The position numbers were made by a program, and so were the translations under genes. The notes beneath the pieces are model-generated. The model saw only the letters and a program-made list of their open reading frames with translations. It searched no databases and was not told the DNA's origin. 64,000 bases of DNA, from positions 69,441-133,440 of the forward strand of contig CAYXZL010000002.1 in assembly GCA_964469925.1 (NCBI GenBank), read 5' to 3'. This DNA comes from CAYXZL01 sp964469925. Lineage in GTDB: Bacteria; Patescibacteriota; Gracilibacteria; Absconditabacterales; Absconditicoccaceae. Every line of letters begins with the position of its first letter. The stretch's first letter is position 1. Below, piece after piece: positions 1-11,346 of this stretch.

Positions 1-1713
1 ACAAAACCATGACATAAAAAATACGGACAGGGTAGACAGGGTTGACAGCCGTCTAGTCCTGACTTGTTTTATACGAAAAAGGGTTCAGACTCCCTTTTTA
101 AAAAGGCTCTTTCTGCTGTTCACGATTGACAATGACTTGGTGTTAGCTCTACTACGTTGTCTTGAAAGTGACAATCTCTACAAGAAAAGACTCTTTTGAA
201 ATCTATTATTGATTCTAAGGTCCATTCTAAGCAGCAAGAGGCGGCTGTTACTAAAATGAGGCAGATCGATTTTCCTTCGGATAAACCAACTTTTTCTCAT
301 CGTCTTTTAACCTTGGAAGACTCTGCTTTACATAGTTTGGACAATAATTTTCTTCTTACTAAGGCAAAAGGTTTGCAAGACAAACTTTTGGAGTTTAATG
401 TTCCTATTTCTATTGACGGTTTTGATATAGGACCTTCTATTGTTCAAATTAGAGTTAGACCAGAAGCTGGTATTAAGGTTTCCGCAATAGAAAACCTTCA
501 AAATGATATAGCACTTTCTCTTAAGGCAAAAGCTCTTCGTATTGTTTCTCCCGTTCCAGGTACGGATTGTGTTGGAATTCAAATACCGAATCCAGAACCA
601 CAAATTGTTAGGTTGGGTGATGCTTTGCACTCAGCGGCTTTTCTTAACTCTATGAAAGAAAATCTGACTAATCTTTGTCTTTGAAAAGAAATTAATGGTA
701 AATTTGTTATTAAGTCTTTGGAGAAAATGCCTCATTTGTTGATAGCATGAGCGACTTGATCGGGTAAGTCTGTGGGAGTTAACGATTTTGTATTGGCGTT
801 AATGTATCAAAATACTCCTTCAGAACTAAAATTTCTTATGGTCGATCCTAAGCAAGTTGAGATGGAATTTTATGATTGACTTCCGTATTTGTTGGCTCCT
901 ATTATAACTCAGGCAGATAAAGCACTGAAAATGCTAAAACGATCTGTAGAGGAAATGGAGTTTAGGTATAAGCAGTTGACTTCTTTTAGGTCTAAAAATC
1001 TTGATGAATATAATCATAAAAGACCTCAAGATAAAATGTATCGTATCGTTATTGTTATTGATGAGCTTGCTGATCTTATGATGTCTGGTTATAAGAAGGA
1101 TACAGAGTTGTGTATTACTCGTATAGCACAAAAGGCTCGTGCTGTTGGTATGCATCTGATTGTTGCTACCCAGAGACCCTCTGTGAATGTTATTACGGGT
1201 TTAATAAAGGCCAATATGCCTACTAGGATTGCTTTTTGAGTTGTTTCTCAGATAGATAGTAGGACGATCCTGTGAATTAAAGGTGCGGAAGAGTTGGTGG
1301 GTAAATGAGACTTACTTTTTATGGATACAACAACGAAATATCCTGTCAGAATTCAGGCCCCTTTTGTTGACACTCAGGAAATTGAGAAAGTTGTTTGAGA
1401 CATTAAAACTAAGTACATGGCTTGAATTGAAGCAAAAGACATCTATCATCCTGAGCTTTTGAGTGTTTTAGACGGTAAGAAAAACCTATCCTTTGATTCT
1501 CATTGAGATTTTTCTTCATGAGGAGATTCTGATGAGGATCTTATCGAACAGGCTATCCAAATAATTAGCGAAACTAGGAAGGCTTCTGCGACTATGCTTC
1601 AGCGTAAACTTAATGTCTGATTTGCTCGTGCTGCAAGAATTATGGATTCTCTTGAGGAAAGGGGAGTTGTTGGTCCACAAGACTGAGCTAAACCTAGAGA
1701 TATTCTTTTGTAG
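1..1713 (+). CDS. ftsK: FtsK/SpoIIIE DNA translocase, 5' end cut by window
   Basis: Septal double-stranded DNA translocase that moves chromosomes at division. The frame is open from base 1 to TAG at 1711-1713, with TGA read as Gly, so the N-terminus (normally membrane segments) lies outside the window. The Walker A motif GATGSGKS is at 748-771 and its first and fourth residues are both TGA codons. A Walker B-type stretch VIDELADLM follows near 1060. The C-terminus has the winged-helix gamma domain that recognises KOPS-type DNA (core LQRKLNVGFARAARIMDSLE). 570 residues are visible. The short proline- and glycine-containing region before about codon 65 is probably the linker. Very sure of the family. 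Confidence 0.95.
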
Positions 1714-1839
1714 TTTAATACTATATATCTTTATTTTTTGTTGTCTCTCTTCTTTTGGATTTAAAATGACTATCATTGTTTTTCCTTTGTTTATTGTTAC
1801 TATTTTGCTTGTTTGTAACTGTTTTTTTGTCTTTGTAGA

Positions 1840-4281
1840 ATGTTTGATTCCTTTTTCTTGCTTATTCTCTCTTTGTGTGTACTGTTTTTTGTTTACAGAG
1901 TTTTTTTGATTAGTTTTCGCTATCAACGAAGGACTAGACAAGCACACTCTCTCCAATTCCTTATTGTTAAAATACCTCATGCTGGTACGGCTAAGCAAAG
2001 CGATATTCAGGCTGGAGACAATATCCAATCTATGAAACAAAATTTAGAGATCATGAACCAGTTTTATAAGAATATATACTCTTTATTTGAGGAAAACTTC
2101 ACAACTAGATTATTGGGTAATAACTACGTTAGTTTGGAGCTTTTAGTAGAAAACGAACTCATAAAATTTGTTCTTTGAGTTCCGCAAAAATATTCTGATG
2201 CTATTCAACAGATGATTTGAGCTTTTTATCCTGGTGCCGTAGTGGATCCTATTGTTCAGCCAAAACTTTTGGATGCCTGAAAGTTTGCTTCTTGATGAGA
2301 TTTTTCCCTTTCAAAATCTAGCATTTATCCTTTAAAAACTTATGATTCTTTTGAAGCGGACCCTATTGATAGTATTCTTTCTTCTTGTTCTAGGATCTCT
2401 AGGGATGAGAGGCTCTCTGTGCAGTTGCTTGTTTCCCCTGTTGGTGAAAAAAAATATAAGTCTCTTTCTAGAAAGCTTGAGAAAATAAAAACTTGAAAGT
2501 CTAACTGATTGTTTTCATTGATCTGGAACTTTCTTGTTGTTTGAAATAAAAAAGATTGAGATGATTCCTATAGGGAATCCCATCTTACTGGTTGAAAACT
2601 TAATGATGTTGAAAAAAAAATAGAAGAGGAGCTTTTTTATGTTACTCTTAGAGCTTATGCAGTTTCTCCTGATGCTCAAAGACCTAATAAGATTATAGAA
2701 GATTTATCGAAGACTTTTGCTCAGTATCACTATGTTGGTCTTAATAGTTTGAAGTTTCACTTGTGTAATGATCTTTTTGAGTTTACAAGATACTTTGTAA
2801 AAAGAGTTTTTTTATCATATCGTTTTTGATCACGTTTTTGGTGAACTCGTTCTGTCTCTCTGCTAAGCATCAGGGAATTGTCTTCTCTGTACCATTTCCC
2901 TCATCGAAGATTTAACAGAAGCCCTCGTATCAAGCGACAAAAATTTAAGATTGTTCCTGCTCCAGATACTATTCCTTCTGACTGAATTCTTCTTGGTTAT
3001 AATGTTTATGGTTGAGTTAAAAAGGAAATACGTGTTAAACCTACTGATAGGTTTAGGCATTTTTACACTATTGGGCAAACTGGAACTTGAAAGTCGACGA
3101 TGATGCTTTCTATGGCAATGCAGGATATGCAATTGTGAAATGGTTTTTGTTTAATTGATCCTCATGGTGATTTGTGTGAACATCTTCTTGACCATATTCC
3201 TAAAACTAGAATTGATGATCTGATTTATTTTGATTTGTCTAATACTGACTATCCAATATGATTCAATGTTTTTGAGGCAGAAACGGAGGATGAGAGGGAT
3301 ATCATTACGAATGATATTGTAGAGATGTTTGTTAATATGTATGGACATGAAATCTTTTGACCTCGCATTCAAGATTATTTTCGTAATGCATCTTTTTTGC
3401 TTATGGAACAGCCTGACGGTGGTACTATGATTGAGATTATGAGATTGTTTACTGATGAAGCTTTTTTAGAAACCAAATTGAAACATTTAAAAAACCCTGT
3501 TATTAGTACATGGTGGAATAAAACCTACAGAGCGATGTGAGACAGGGAGAAAAAGGAAATAATCCCTTTTTTGCAAGCTAAATTTTGACCCTTCACAACG
3601 GGTGTCTATGTAAGGAATGTTATAGGGCAGCCTAAATCTGCTTTTACGTTTGGAAAGGTCATGCAAGAGAAGAAGATATTGTTGTGTAATTTAAGTAAAG
3701 GACTAACTTGAGAAATCAACAGCCAGCTTATAGGGAGGCTTTTTGCTATACAAATCAAGTTGGCTGCTCTCAAAAGAGCTTCTATGAGAGAATCTGAAAG
3801 AACGCCTTATTTTCTTTATGTGGATGAATTTCAGAATTATGTTTCTAAATCGTTTGAGAGTATTTTGTCTGAAGCTCGTAAATATAGATTGTGATTAAAC
3901 ATTGCTCATCAGTACATAGATCAACTTAAAGCTTCTGGTTTAGGCTGAAACATTGATCTTTCTAAGCCTATTTTTGGAAATGTAGGTAGTATGTTGGTTT
4001 TAAAGGTTGGTCCTGAAGATGCTGAGTTTCTAGAAAAAAACTTTGAGCCTGAGTTTAGTAAATCTGACTTAGTTAATATGGATAGGTATAAATGAGTTAT
4101 GAGACTTTCCGTTGATACTCAACCTTCTAAACCATTTAGTATTGAGTGCCTCAATCCTTATGCAACTGAACCGCTTAATACTGAAGAAAAGAAAGATATT
4201 ATTAAACAGATAGCTTCATTGAAGTATGGTACAAAAAGAGACTTGGCTGAAAAAGAAATTTTTTATAGAGTTGGTGTCTAG
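1840..4281 (+). CDS. TraG/VirD4-like (DUF87-type) secretion ATPase with N-terminal membrane segment
   Basis: 813 residues. The N-terminus has one hydrophobic segment (about residues 4-25). A long non-ATPase region follows, then a P-loop domain: Walker A GQTGTGKS at residues 412-419 (its fifth Gly is TGA), LIDPHGDL shortly after, and Walker B FLYVDEFQNYV near residue 658. This order resembles type IV secretion or conjugation coupling ATPases that CPR genomes carry without a full conjugation set. The upstream in-frame stop at 1816 fixes ATG 1840 as the first ATG. The stop is 1 bp from the lspA start, so the two are probably cotranscribed. The partner could be the VirB4-N-like protein at 35.2 kb, but that is inference. 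Confidence 0.8.
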
Positions 4282-4282
4282 T

Positions 4283-4717
4283 ATGTCTCGTAGAATTTCT
4301 ACTTTTTGTTTGTTATTTATCGTAATTGTTTTTTTGCTTTTCATTGATTTGTGAACTAAGTATTTGTTTTTTGATTTGAGATTTTATGAACAACTTTGGT
4401 TGTTTACACCTTCTTTTAATTCAGGTATTGCTTGGTCTTTGCCTGTCCCCCTTTTGGTTATTTTACTCATTTCTTTTTTGTTTGTATTTCTCATCCTGAT
4501 CTTGTTTTTCCAATGTAAGATTCGTTTTTGCATGACTGTATTTCTTTTGTCTTGAACTCTTTGAAACCTGTATGATAGAATACTTTTCTTTTGAGTTAGA
4601 GATTTTATAGATTTCCATTTTTTCCCAATTTTTAATTGTGCTGATGTGTTTTTAACTATCGGTATTATTTTATTTTTATATGATGAGTTTTTTTCAACTA
4701 GAATTGAAAATAGATAA
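4283..4717 (+). CDS. lspA: Lipoprotein signal peptidase (signal peptidase II)
   Basis: Inner-membrane aspartyl protease that cuts signal peptides of diacylated prolipoproteins. 144 residues with four hydrophobic segments, as in the family. Visible signatures are NSGIAWS after the first periplasmic loop, then GNLYDRI and GVRDFIDF, then FNCADVFL; the last two supply the catalytic Asp pair. The Gly of GNLYDR and of GVRDF are TGA codons, so a standard-code translation breaks the gene inside its active site. It starts one base after the upstream ATPase stop. A likely substrate in this window is the lipoprotein at 62.8-63.2 kb. Confidence 0.93.
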
Positions 4718-4761
4718 AAAAACCTTACCTTTTTAGTCTCTTTTAGATTTTTTTTGTTGGT

Positions 4762-5076
4762 ATGCAATTTACATGAAAGATTGTTTTTATATGAGATGTT
4801 GAGTCTGTTGGTGCCAACAATTCTCCAAAACAAACTATTGTTTTGGAAGAACATAATGACAAAGAATATAAATCTTCGTTGGCTGTTGATTTTTGGTCAG
4901 ATAAGACTGGTTTGCTCCAATCTTACTCTATTGGTGATATTGTTACTGTTTCTCTTAATCCTAAGGCTAGAGAATATAATGGGAAATATTATAATAGCAT
5001 TTCTTGTCGAAAAATTGAGTGATCATCTAATCTTTCTTGAAAACCCTCTGATTCTGATGACGATCTCCCTTTTTAG
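4762..5076 (+). CDS. DUF3127 (OB-fold, ssDNA-binding-like) protein
   Basis: 104 residues. The central part matches the DUF3127 pattern: a beta-rich start (GKIVFI), a short linker, the stretch AVDFWSDKTGL, the IGDIVTVSLN turn and the EYNGKYYNSISCRKIE strand, followed by an acidic tail (SDSDDDLPF) like that of single-strand binding proteins. The family is related to phage single-strand binding proteins. ATG 4762 is the first start after the lspA stop. It ends convergently 80 bp from ruvB. Confidence 0.75.
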
Positions 5077-5156
5077 TTAGTTTTTCTCCATTTCATTTTA
5101 TTTATTAGAAATACTTGGAAATTATTGACTTCCCCTCTTTTTTGTTTTCTTACTTC

Positions 5157-6101
5157 TTACTTTGTCATTGTTCTTCATCTGTTTGTTTTTTCGATCCATC
5201 ATAGTCTCATGAGTAGTGGCTCTATTTCGTTCTCTATTGTTTTTTCGCTAATTCATAATTTCCCAGCTAGCGACTTTAAAGAGATTTGAGTATTCTTTTT
5301 GTCTTTGTTTTCAAACAGTGCTAGGTATTTTTTATGTAACTTTGTTATTCAATGGTTTTCTATATCTATCCAACTTTTGCACTCTTTTCGTATTGGATCT
5401 GTTAGTGTTCTGTTTGTTGTATTACTAATTATGTAATCTCTTATTTTTATACATAAGTTTTTTATGTTTCTAGGTGCTCAATCAGAGTAGTGCGTTATGT
5501 CCTTTACTATTGTACGGTCGGTTATGATTTCTAGTTGTTTTAAGTAGGTGTTAGTTATTTGCTCCTTTTCTTCATTGTTATATTCTTCCAGATTAAAGCT
5601 GTAAATAAATCTATTTTTGAGTGGGCTTGAAAGTGACTCTGGTTTGGTTGTTGCTCATACTAGTGTAAATTTTTCTATCGGTAGATTCAGATTAGTTCAG
5701 TCTGGCATTATTATGTCCACACGGTTATCCTCCATTGCTATGTATAATATTTCTTCTATGTGTGCTTTTATTCTATGGATTTCATCAATGAACAAAATAT
5801 CGTTATTCTCTAATTTTTGGAGTAACGATATAATATCGGATGGTTTTGTTATTGCATAGCCTGTTGTGTAGTAGAATTGGGTGTTACAATATCCTGCTAT
5901 GATCTGAGCAAGGGTCGTTTTCCCGTATCCGCTTGGTCAAGATAGTAGGATGTGTCCTAATGTATGATTGTTCAGTTTAGAGCTTTTTATCGCTGTTTTG
6001 AGTATTGTCTTAATAGATTTTTGACCTATGAACTCTGAGAATTTTGATGGTCTTTCTATATGTATGGATTTTGATTTCTTTTCTTTGTCTTCTGTAATCA
6101 T
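5157..6101 (-). CDS. ruvB: Holliday junction branch migration ATPase RuvB
   Basis: Hexameric AAA+ motor that, with RuvA, drives branch migration. 314 residues. Walker A GPSGYGKT is at residues 55-62 and Walker B with DEIHR at 106-110 (DILFIDEIHR). A sensor-1 region follows (LVGATTKPESLSSPLKNRF; the Gly is encoded normally). The C-terminal winged helix is recognisable (SLAGKLGISEKTIENEIEPL) and ends MRLGWIEKTNRGR, the usual RuvB tail. The start is the ATG at 6099-6101, 44 bp after the SLH gene stop on the same strand. ruvA is not in the window; ruvC and ruvX are 30 kb away. Confidence 0.94.
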
Positions 6102-6145
6102 TTTTTAATCTTCCCCTAGCTTTTTTAAAAGTGGAATTTATCGTT

Positions 6146-7963
6146 TTATCTGTTTTGTTCTAGAACTGTATACTCAAATGGGTTTGTTTCTAGTGGTTGA
6201 ATTGTATAGACAATCTTTTCTTTGTTGAGCCTAATGATTCAATTTAGTAAATGTTTTTTGTCTGTTATAAACATTACTGATCATAGTGTATCATTGCTTA
6301 CTGTGTCATGTATTTCGCCATACCGTACTATGTGAAAATTGGGATATTCTTGTATATCGGTTTTTTGTACTTTTCGCTGATTCTCTTCTCGATTAATATA
6401 TCATACCTTGTTATCTAAGGTTCTTAGGAAATTCACGTCAATGTAAGTTTGGATTTGGTCTGGTTGTTTGTGATTTTTTATAATCATGAACTCGTTACTT
6501 GTTGGTGTGTAGTCTAAGTTTTGTGCTATTATGTTGTTTATTATTAATCTATGTAAGTATAGTATCATTTCTATGTTACTGATTGTTTTTTCAAAACCAT
6601 CTTTGTCTTCTTGGTTTATTATTCATCGCTCTTTGGCCTTATCAAAATATCATTGCCATCGTGGTATTGTGTTTTCATTTAGCTTCCCTTCTATTAACCT
6701 TACTAATGCTGTTATGAATTGTGACTTTAGTATGGGGTCTTTGGGAAGAAAATTATTTTCATTATCTCAAAGCATTATTCCCATTTTGCACACATTGTTG
6801 ATATATTCGTAGTTTTCATCATTTATTCATACATCATTGAAAATACATGACACATTTTTTTCGTTCTTTTTGTTTGGGTAGTCTTTTATGTATTTATTTC
6901 AGTAGATATCTAGTATTTTTGCTACTTCTTCTCTTGTGGTATTTGTGTACAAAAAGTTTGTGTTTGCTCTATCATGAGTTATCATTTTGTTTTCATACAT
7001 TGTGTGTATAGCTTCTTTTAGTTGTGGGTCATTTTGCGGGTTTATTTCTTCTCACAAAATACTTATGTTTTTCAAAATATTTGATTTCGTCTCGATGTTT
7101 TCTGTATTGGTATTTGAACTTATGTTTATATCTTTGTTGTTAGTGACATTATCTGTATTATTGTTGCTTTGTTCTTTTTTGTTGTATACCCTTCGCATGT
7201 AGATTGCCGCACTTTGCCTGTCTAATGGGTTGTCCATTGTGTCTACTTTATCTTCAATGATTCATAATTCTTTAGCACTATTGTAATAGCTTATTCGTCG
7301 TGGACTAAGATTTTCATTACCCATTTTTTTAGTGTAAATTCTCATAAGTACTGTTATAAATTCTGCCTTTGTTAATTGTTTAAATGGCCTAAAGGTATTG
7401 TCCGAATATCCTTTGAATATTCCTAATCTGCATGTTTCCAATATGTGTTCTTGAAGTGTTGGGTCTGATCTATGCAAATCTATGAACGAACAGTTTTTGT
7501 TTTTTGTTTCATCTGAATAGTTTGATATTTTGTAGAAACGATTTATGATTTTTGCAAACTGTTCTCTTGTGAGGAAACTTCGTGGTTGGTATTTTTCGCT
7601 TGTGTTAAATATTGTCATTTTATTTTCATACATGAAACTGAGTGCTTTTTCAAATTCCTGTTGTTGCGGATTAGTAATCTTTGTTGTCTCTCCTTTGCTG
7701 TCTGAGTCTGGCTGTGTAGGGGCTGTTGGGTCGTTTTGGTCGGTAGTAGAAGTGTTGGACAGTTTTTCTTTAGATGTTCATCATTCTGTTGTGGGAGTGT
7801 TTCCAAGGTTATTCGAGTCAATCTCTTTTCATGTACTTTCGTCTAGTATTTTTATTTCGTAGGTTACTGGGTCCACGATTATTGTTTGTCCGTGTGTGGT
7901 CGATAAAAAACACACTATGATACCTGTTCCTATTATTGCTATCTTTCTTTTTTTTCGGATCAT
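6146..7963 (-). CDS. Secreted S-layer-homology (SLH) surface protein
   Basis: 605 residues. The N-terminus is a signal peptide (MIRKKRKIAIIGTGIIVCF, then a cut near residue 25). A Ser/Thr/Asn/Gln-rich linker runs to about residue 90. One SLH cluster (residues about 95-250) shows the F-x-D, CRLGIFKGYSDNTFRP and LTKAEFITVLMRIY pattern. A second Asn-rich linker is at about 255-295. A second SLH cluster (about 305-465) has CKMGIMLGDNENNFLP. A C-terminal region of about 140 residues is unrecognised. SLH domains anchor proteins to cell-wall polymers, so this is probably a surface-layer or adhesion protein. The ATG at 7961-7963 was chosen because it opens directly into the signal peptide; a TAG lies in frame at 7997-7999. 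Its promoter region faces trpS. Confidence 0.82.
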
Positions 7964-8095
7964 TGGTTTTCAGAGAGCTAAAGTCTTCGTGTGATACTAT
8001 ATATGCTCTTGTTTTTGTCAAACTCTCCATTACTATTCGTTTTGACTTTCGTTTGAAATTCTTTTTATGCATGCTATTTGTTTTTGGATAATTCA

Positions 8096-9097
8096 ATGAC
8101 TAAGAGGATTCTAACTTGAATGAAACCTACTGCTAGCCAATTCCATATAGGTAATTACTATGGTGCAGTTAGACCTTTATTTGAATTGGTTCATAAGTAT
8201 AAGGAAGCTGAAGTTTTTTTTATGATTGCCACAATGCATGCCTTTACTAATTTCTATGATGGGAGTGTTTTGTCTAAGAATGTAGTTAGTTGTTGAAAAA
8301 TGTATTTAGCTATGATGAGGGTTTATTGACTTGACGATCATTCTCTTTTGATTTTTAATCAACCTGACGTTGTCTGACATGCTCAATTGGCTTGGGTATT
8401 TCAATGCATTACGCATATGGGTTTTTTGGAAAGAATGCATGCTTATAAAGATGCAGCCTCTAAGGGAAGGGCATCTGAACTTTCTGTTGGTACTTTTTGT
8501 TACCCTGTTCTTCAAGCTGTAGATGTTATTTTGTATGATGTCGATTATGTTCCTGTTGGTAAAGATCAACAACAACATATTGAGTATGCTAGAGATATTG
8601 CTCAAAAGTTTAATTCCCTGTTTTGAGAAACCTTTGTATTACCTGAATGTTTACTACAGGCTGATGTTGAGGTTGTCCCTTGAATTGATGGTCGTAAAAT
8701 GTCTAAATCATATAATAATTTTATTGGACTTTTGGATGACGAAAAGCTTTTGTTGAAGAAAATTAGGAGAATCCCGACTTCTGCTTTGCCTGTAGAAGCT
8801 TCGAAGAATCCAGATGAGTGTAATGTTTACAATATTCTTAAATTGTTTCTATCGCTGGAAGAAAATGATGTTTTAAGACAAAGATATTTGTCTGGTTGAC
8901 TTTCTTTTAAGGAAGTTAAGGATTTTCTTTATGAGAAAATACGTTTTTTTGTTAAACCAATTCAGGATCATTATGCTTCCATTTCTGATGATGTTATTTG
9001 TAAACTACTAAAAAAAAATGCTACTGTGGTAAGTGAAATTGCAAACAAGAAGATTCTTGATGTTTATAAGAAGGTTGGGTTTTCTTCTTCTCACTAA
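8096..9097 (+). CDS. trpS: Tryptophanyl-tRNA synthetase
   Basis: Class Ic aminoacyl-tRNA synthetase that charges tRNA-Trp. 333 residues, the normal compact size. The HIGH-type motif is HIGN at residues 17-20, after MKPTASQF. The KMSKS loop is at residues 201-205 (GRKMSKSYNN) and its leading Gly is TGA. The GKDQQQHIEYARDIA stretch is characteristic of TrpRS. Four in-frame TGAs precede residue 130. It is followed by about 550 bp without a gene. Confidence 0.95.
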
Positions 9098-9279
9098 CTA
9101 TATTAAGCTACTAGGGTTGTTATGGTATTTCCCTCTTTTTTTTGTTTTTTTGTGTTTCCCCTCTATATACCGCTAGCCTTTTTTTAGTTTTATTATTGTT
9201 CGCTTTTGCTATGGGTATTATTTAAAATTCGTCCTAACTTTTTCCCTTTTAAATTTTAAATAATAAAAAAAACGACAGT

Positions 9280-9460
9280 CGAGTATTTCTCGCTGCCGCC
9301 TATGACGGGCGGCAGTATGGTACTAACGCACCTTATAATTGCATATCATCTTGCACAATGTTTTTTTGTGCTGCTATACGATTATGAGGTCTTTTAGTAT
9401 GTCTGCCGCCCATCTTGATACAGTATCCGATTAAGTGGGTACTTAACCAAGATGGTTAAA
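9280..9460. ncRNA. Candidate structured RNA with competing hairpins
   Basis: The stretch 9098-9647 between the convergent trpS and DUF4012 genes holds no convincing ORF. Within it CTGCCGCC occurs at 9293-9300 and again at 9403-9410, and the single complement GGCGGCAG is at 9308-9315. The centre can pair locally (8 bp, 7-nt loop) or with the distal copy (9 bp with 9411), but not both. A third stem, CCATCTTG/CAAGATGG (9410-9417 with 9448-9455), encloses an inner TTAAGT/ACTTAA stem and overlaps the distal copy. I do not recognise RNase P RNA, SRP RNA or tmRNA. Strand is undecided because the pairings hold on either. It could be a cis element of a long 3' UTR. Confidence 0.45.
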
Positions 9461-9647
9461 CTTTTGAATTTTTACCTTCTTCCTTGGTGGGTTTTTAATA
9501 CCCTTAATCCCAATGGTAAAGTAAAAAGTTCTTGCTTTTTGTCTTTTGATTTTTTTTTGTGATTGCACAATAATCTTTTTTAAGAATCATTCTAGAGTAT
9601 TACATCAAATTGCGATAGTCTTTTGTTATCATGTTTTAGTATTCATA

Positions 9648-11237
9648 CTATTGGAAGGGTACTTGAAACGTGAGGTTGATTATGTTTGTACTGTTTTCTT
9701 CAATCATTTCTGTTGTGTATATTGTTGCTTTTGAAAATTCGGTTTGAATTATCTGTTCATCTTTGATGTTTCATTTTGCTACCGATACTTCTCGGTTACT
9801 TGGCAGGTGGATTATTCATTTTGATCCCCGTATGATATTGTTTACTGTAGGTCAGAGGCCTAAAATCCCCTCTTCTCTTTCTGTTAGCTTTATACTGTAT
9901 TTTTTTTCTAATTCTTTTATGAATCTTTTGTATTCGTTTGGTATATTTAGATGGTATAGTATTTGTAGTTCATATATTCCCGGTTTTAATGCACTGATGT
10001 CCACTATATCATTATTGAGTTCGTGCATAATAACTTTTCCATGTTGTTGTATTACTACTTCTTTTGTAATAAACCTGTCAGCTTTGTTGTAGGCGTTGTT
10101 TGTGTCTCGTAAGTATATCTTTGATTTTTGATAGTTGTTTTGTAGTCCATATTTTTCTAATACCTGATTGAGTCAATGAGATGTGTTTGAGAGATATATG
10201 TTGATTTTTTTTTCTTCTATTATTTTATCAAAATTGTTAATAATTGCTTTTATTATTTCTTCTTGGTTTTCTTTGAAATATTGGTTTACTTCATTTAAAT
10301 ATAATTCTTTTTTGTGATTACGAACCTCTCCTCTTATAAGATCTATTGATGCATTAACAAACTGTCGTTCTCGTATTTTTCTTTGTAAATCTGGGATAAT
10401 TTCTTCAAACATGTCTGTTCTCAGAAAAAATATTCATTTTATGTATTTGTCAGTTAGAGTTCTTTGCAAATCTGTGTAGGCGGTTTTGTTTCGTATTTCT
10501 TCATTATAATCTTCGTTGAATATTTTTTCATATAGGGTTTTGATATTTTGCCCATCTATGTTGGTAAATCAAAACTTGTTTGCTGCGACAAATCCTATGT
10601 TGGTTGTTCCTAGGTATGGTATACTTCGGATAGGGGCTTTTAAAAATGAATATGGTGCGATATGATTTGGGAAATATGTGTCTACAATTCCTATATCTTT
10701 GACTTTAGCCTTTTTTAGACTCAAAAAAGCAAAAGATCAAAAGAATCAGCCATTTGGTCTTTTCTCTCCTACGTTTTGTAAAAGGGCCAAGTAATTCATA
10801 TCTTCTTGATCTCCCATTAATTTATACACTTCTTCTTTGTATGGATATAGCTCTGCTATTACATTGAAAAAACTGTTGTATTTATCGAATCATCGATTTT
10901 GAAGGATTGCTTTGTTTTCTGCTATATACAGCCATGCTTCATCGATTGCCTCTTTCTTGTCTAGGAAAGGGTTTTCTCATTTATTGTATTCCTGTACTAT
11001 ATCGTCAACATTTAGAACGAATTTTCATAATTCTTTATTTATAATCCAGCTATACACTGCGAACCATTTGAGATCTTTGGTGAATATGTCGATAGGTTTT
11101 TGGTTAATGAAGATATTTGTTGCATTATGGATGAAGCTAAAAAATGCGAAAAAAAATAAGAGGGTAGAGAAAAACACAAGTATTTTTCATGATGTCTTTT
11201 TTCTTCTCTTTTTATAGGCAAGGCCTCGTTGTTTCAT
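9648..11237 (-). CDS. DUF4012-domain membrane-anchored protein
   Basis: 529 residues. A basic N-terminus is followed by one transmembrane segment (residues about 19-40), and the rest lies outside the membrane. Near residues 145-175 is the DUF4012 signature: YLALLQNVGEKRPNGGFFGS, then a stretch ending IVDTYFP. The family is common in CPR and Gram-positive surface loci and its function is unknown. ATG at 11235-11237 is 37 bp downstream of the tRNA gene on the same strand, so the tRNA and this gene may share a transcript. Several glycines, including those in the signature, are TGA. It converges with the RNA-like region at 9.3-9.46 kb. Confidence 0.75.
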
Positions 11238-11274
11238 ATTGCTTTGTATTTAATATACCTTGTTTTGCCTTATT

Positions 11275-11346
11275 CAGGGGGTACAGGATTTGAACCCGCA
11301 ATGACGGTTCCGAAGACCGTTGTGTTACCGATTACACCAACCCCCT
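11275..11346 (-). tRNA. tRNA-Arg, anticodon UCG
   Basis: Full cloverleaf on the minus strand, 72 nt without CCA. The acceptor stem AGGGGGT pairs perfectly with ACCCCCT and the discriminator is G. The D stem is GTGT/ACAC and the anticodon stem ACGGT/ACCGT with loop CTTCGGA, giving anticodon TCG (Arg, CGN family). The variable loop is 4 nt and the T arm GCGGG-TTCAAAT-CCTGT. CCA is not encoded. The first nucleotide lies immediately after the TAA stop of the upstream gene, so the mature 5' end must be cut from that mRNA or from a short internal transcript. Confidence 0.93.

Noticed and set aside
5209..5436. Hydrophobic plus-strand frame that looks like a membrane protein
   Set aside because: It is antisense to the C-terminal winged helix of ruvB, which continues on the minus strand through TGA codons to 5157.
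7818..8096. 92-codon minus-strand frame before the SLH gene
   Set aside because: It is in another phase from the SLH protein and covers its signal peptide region; it has no motif.
9098..9647. RNase P RNA, SRP RNA or tmRNA in the gene-free stretch
   Set aside because: I found none of their core conserved blocks on either strand; only the interlocking hairpins are supported.
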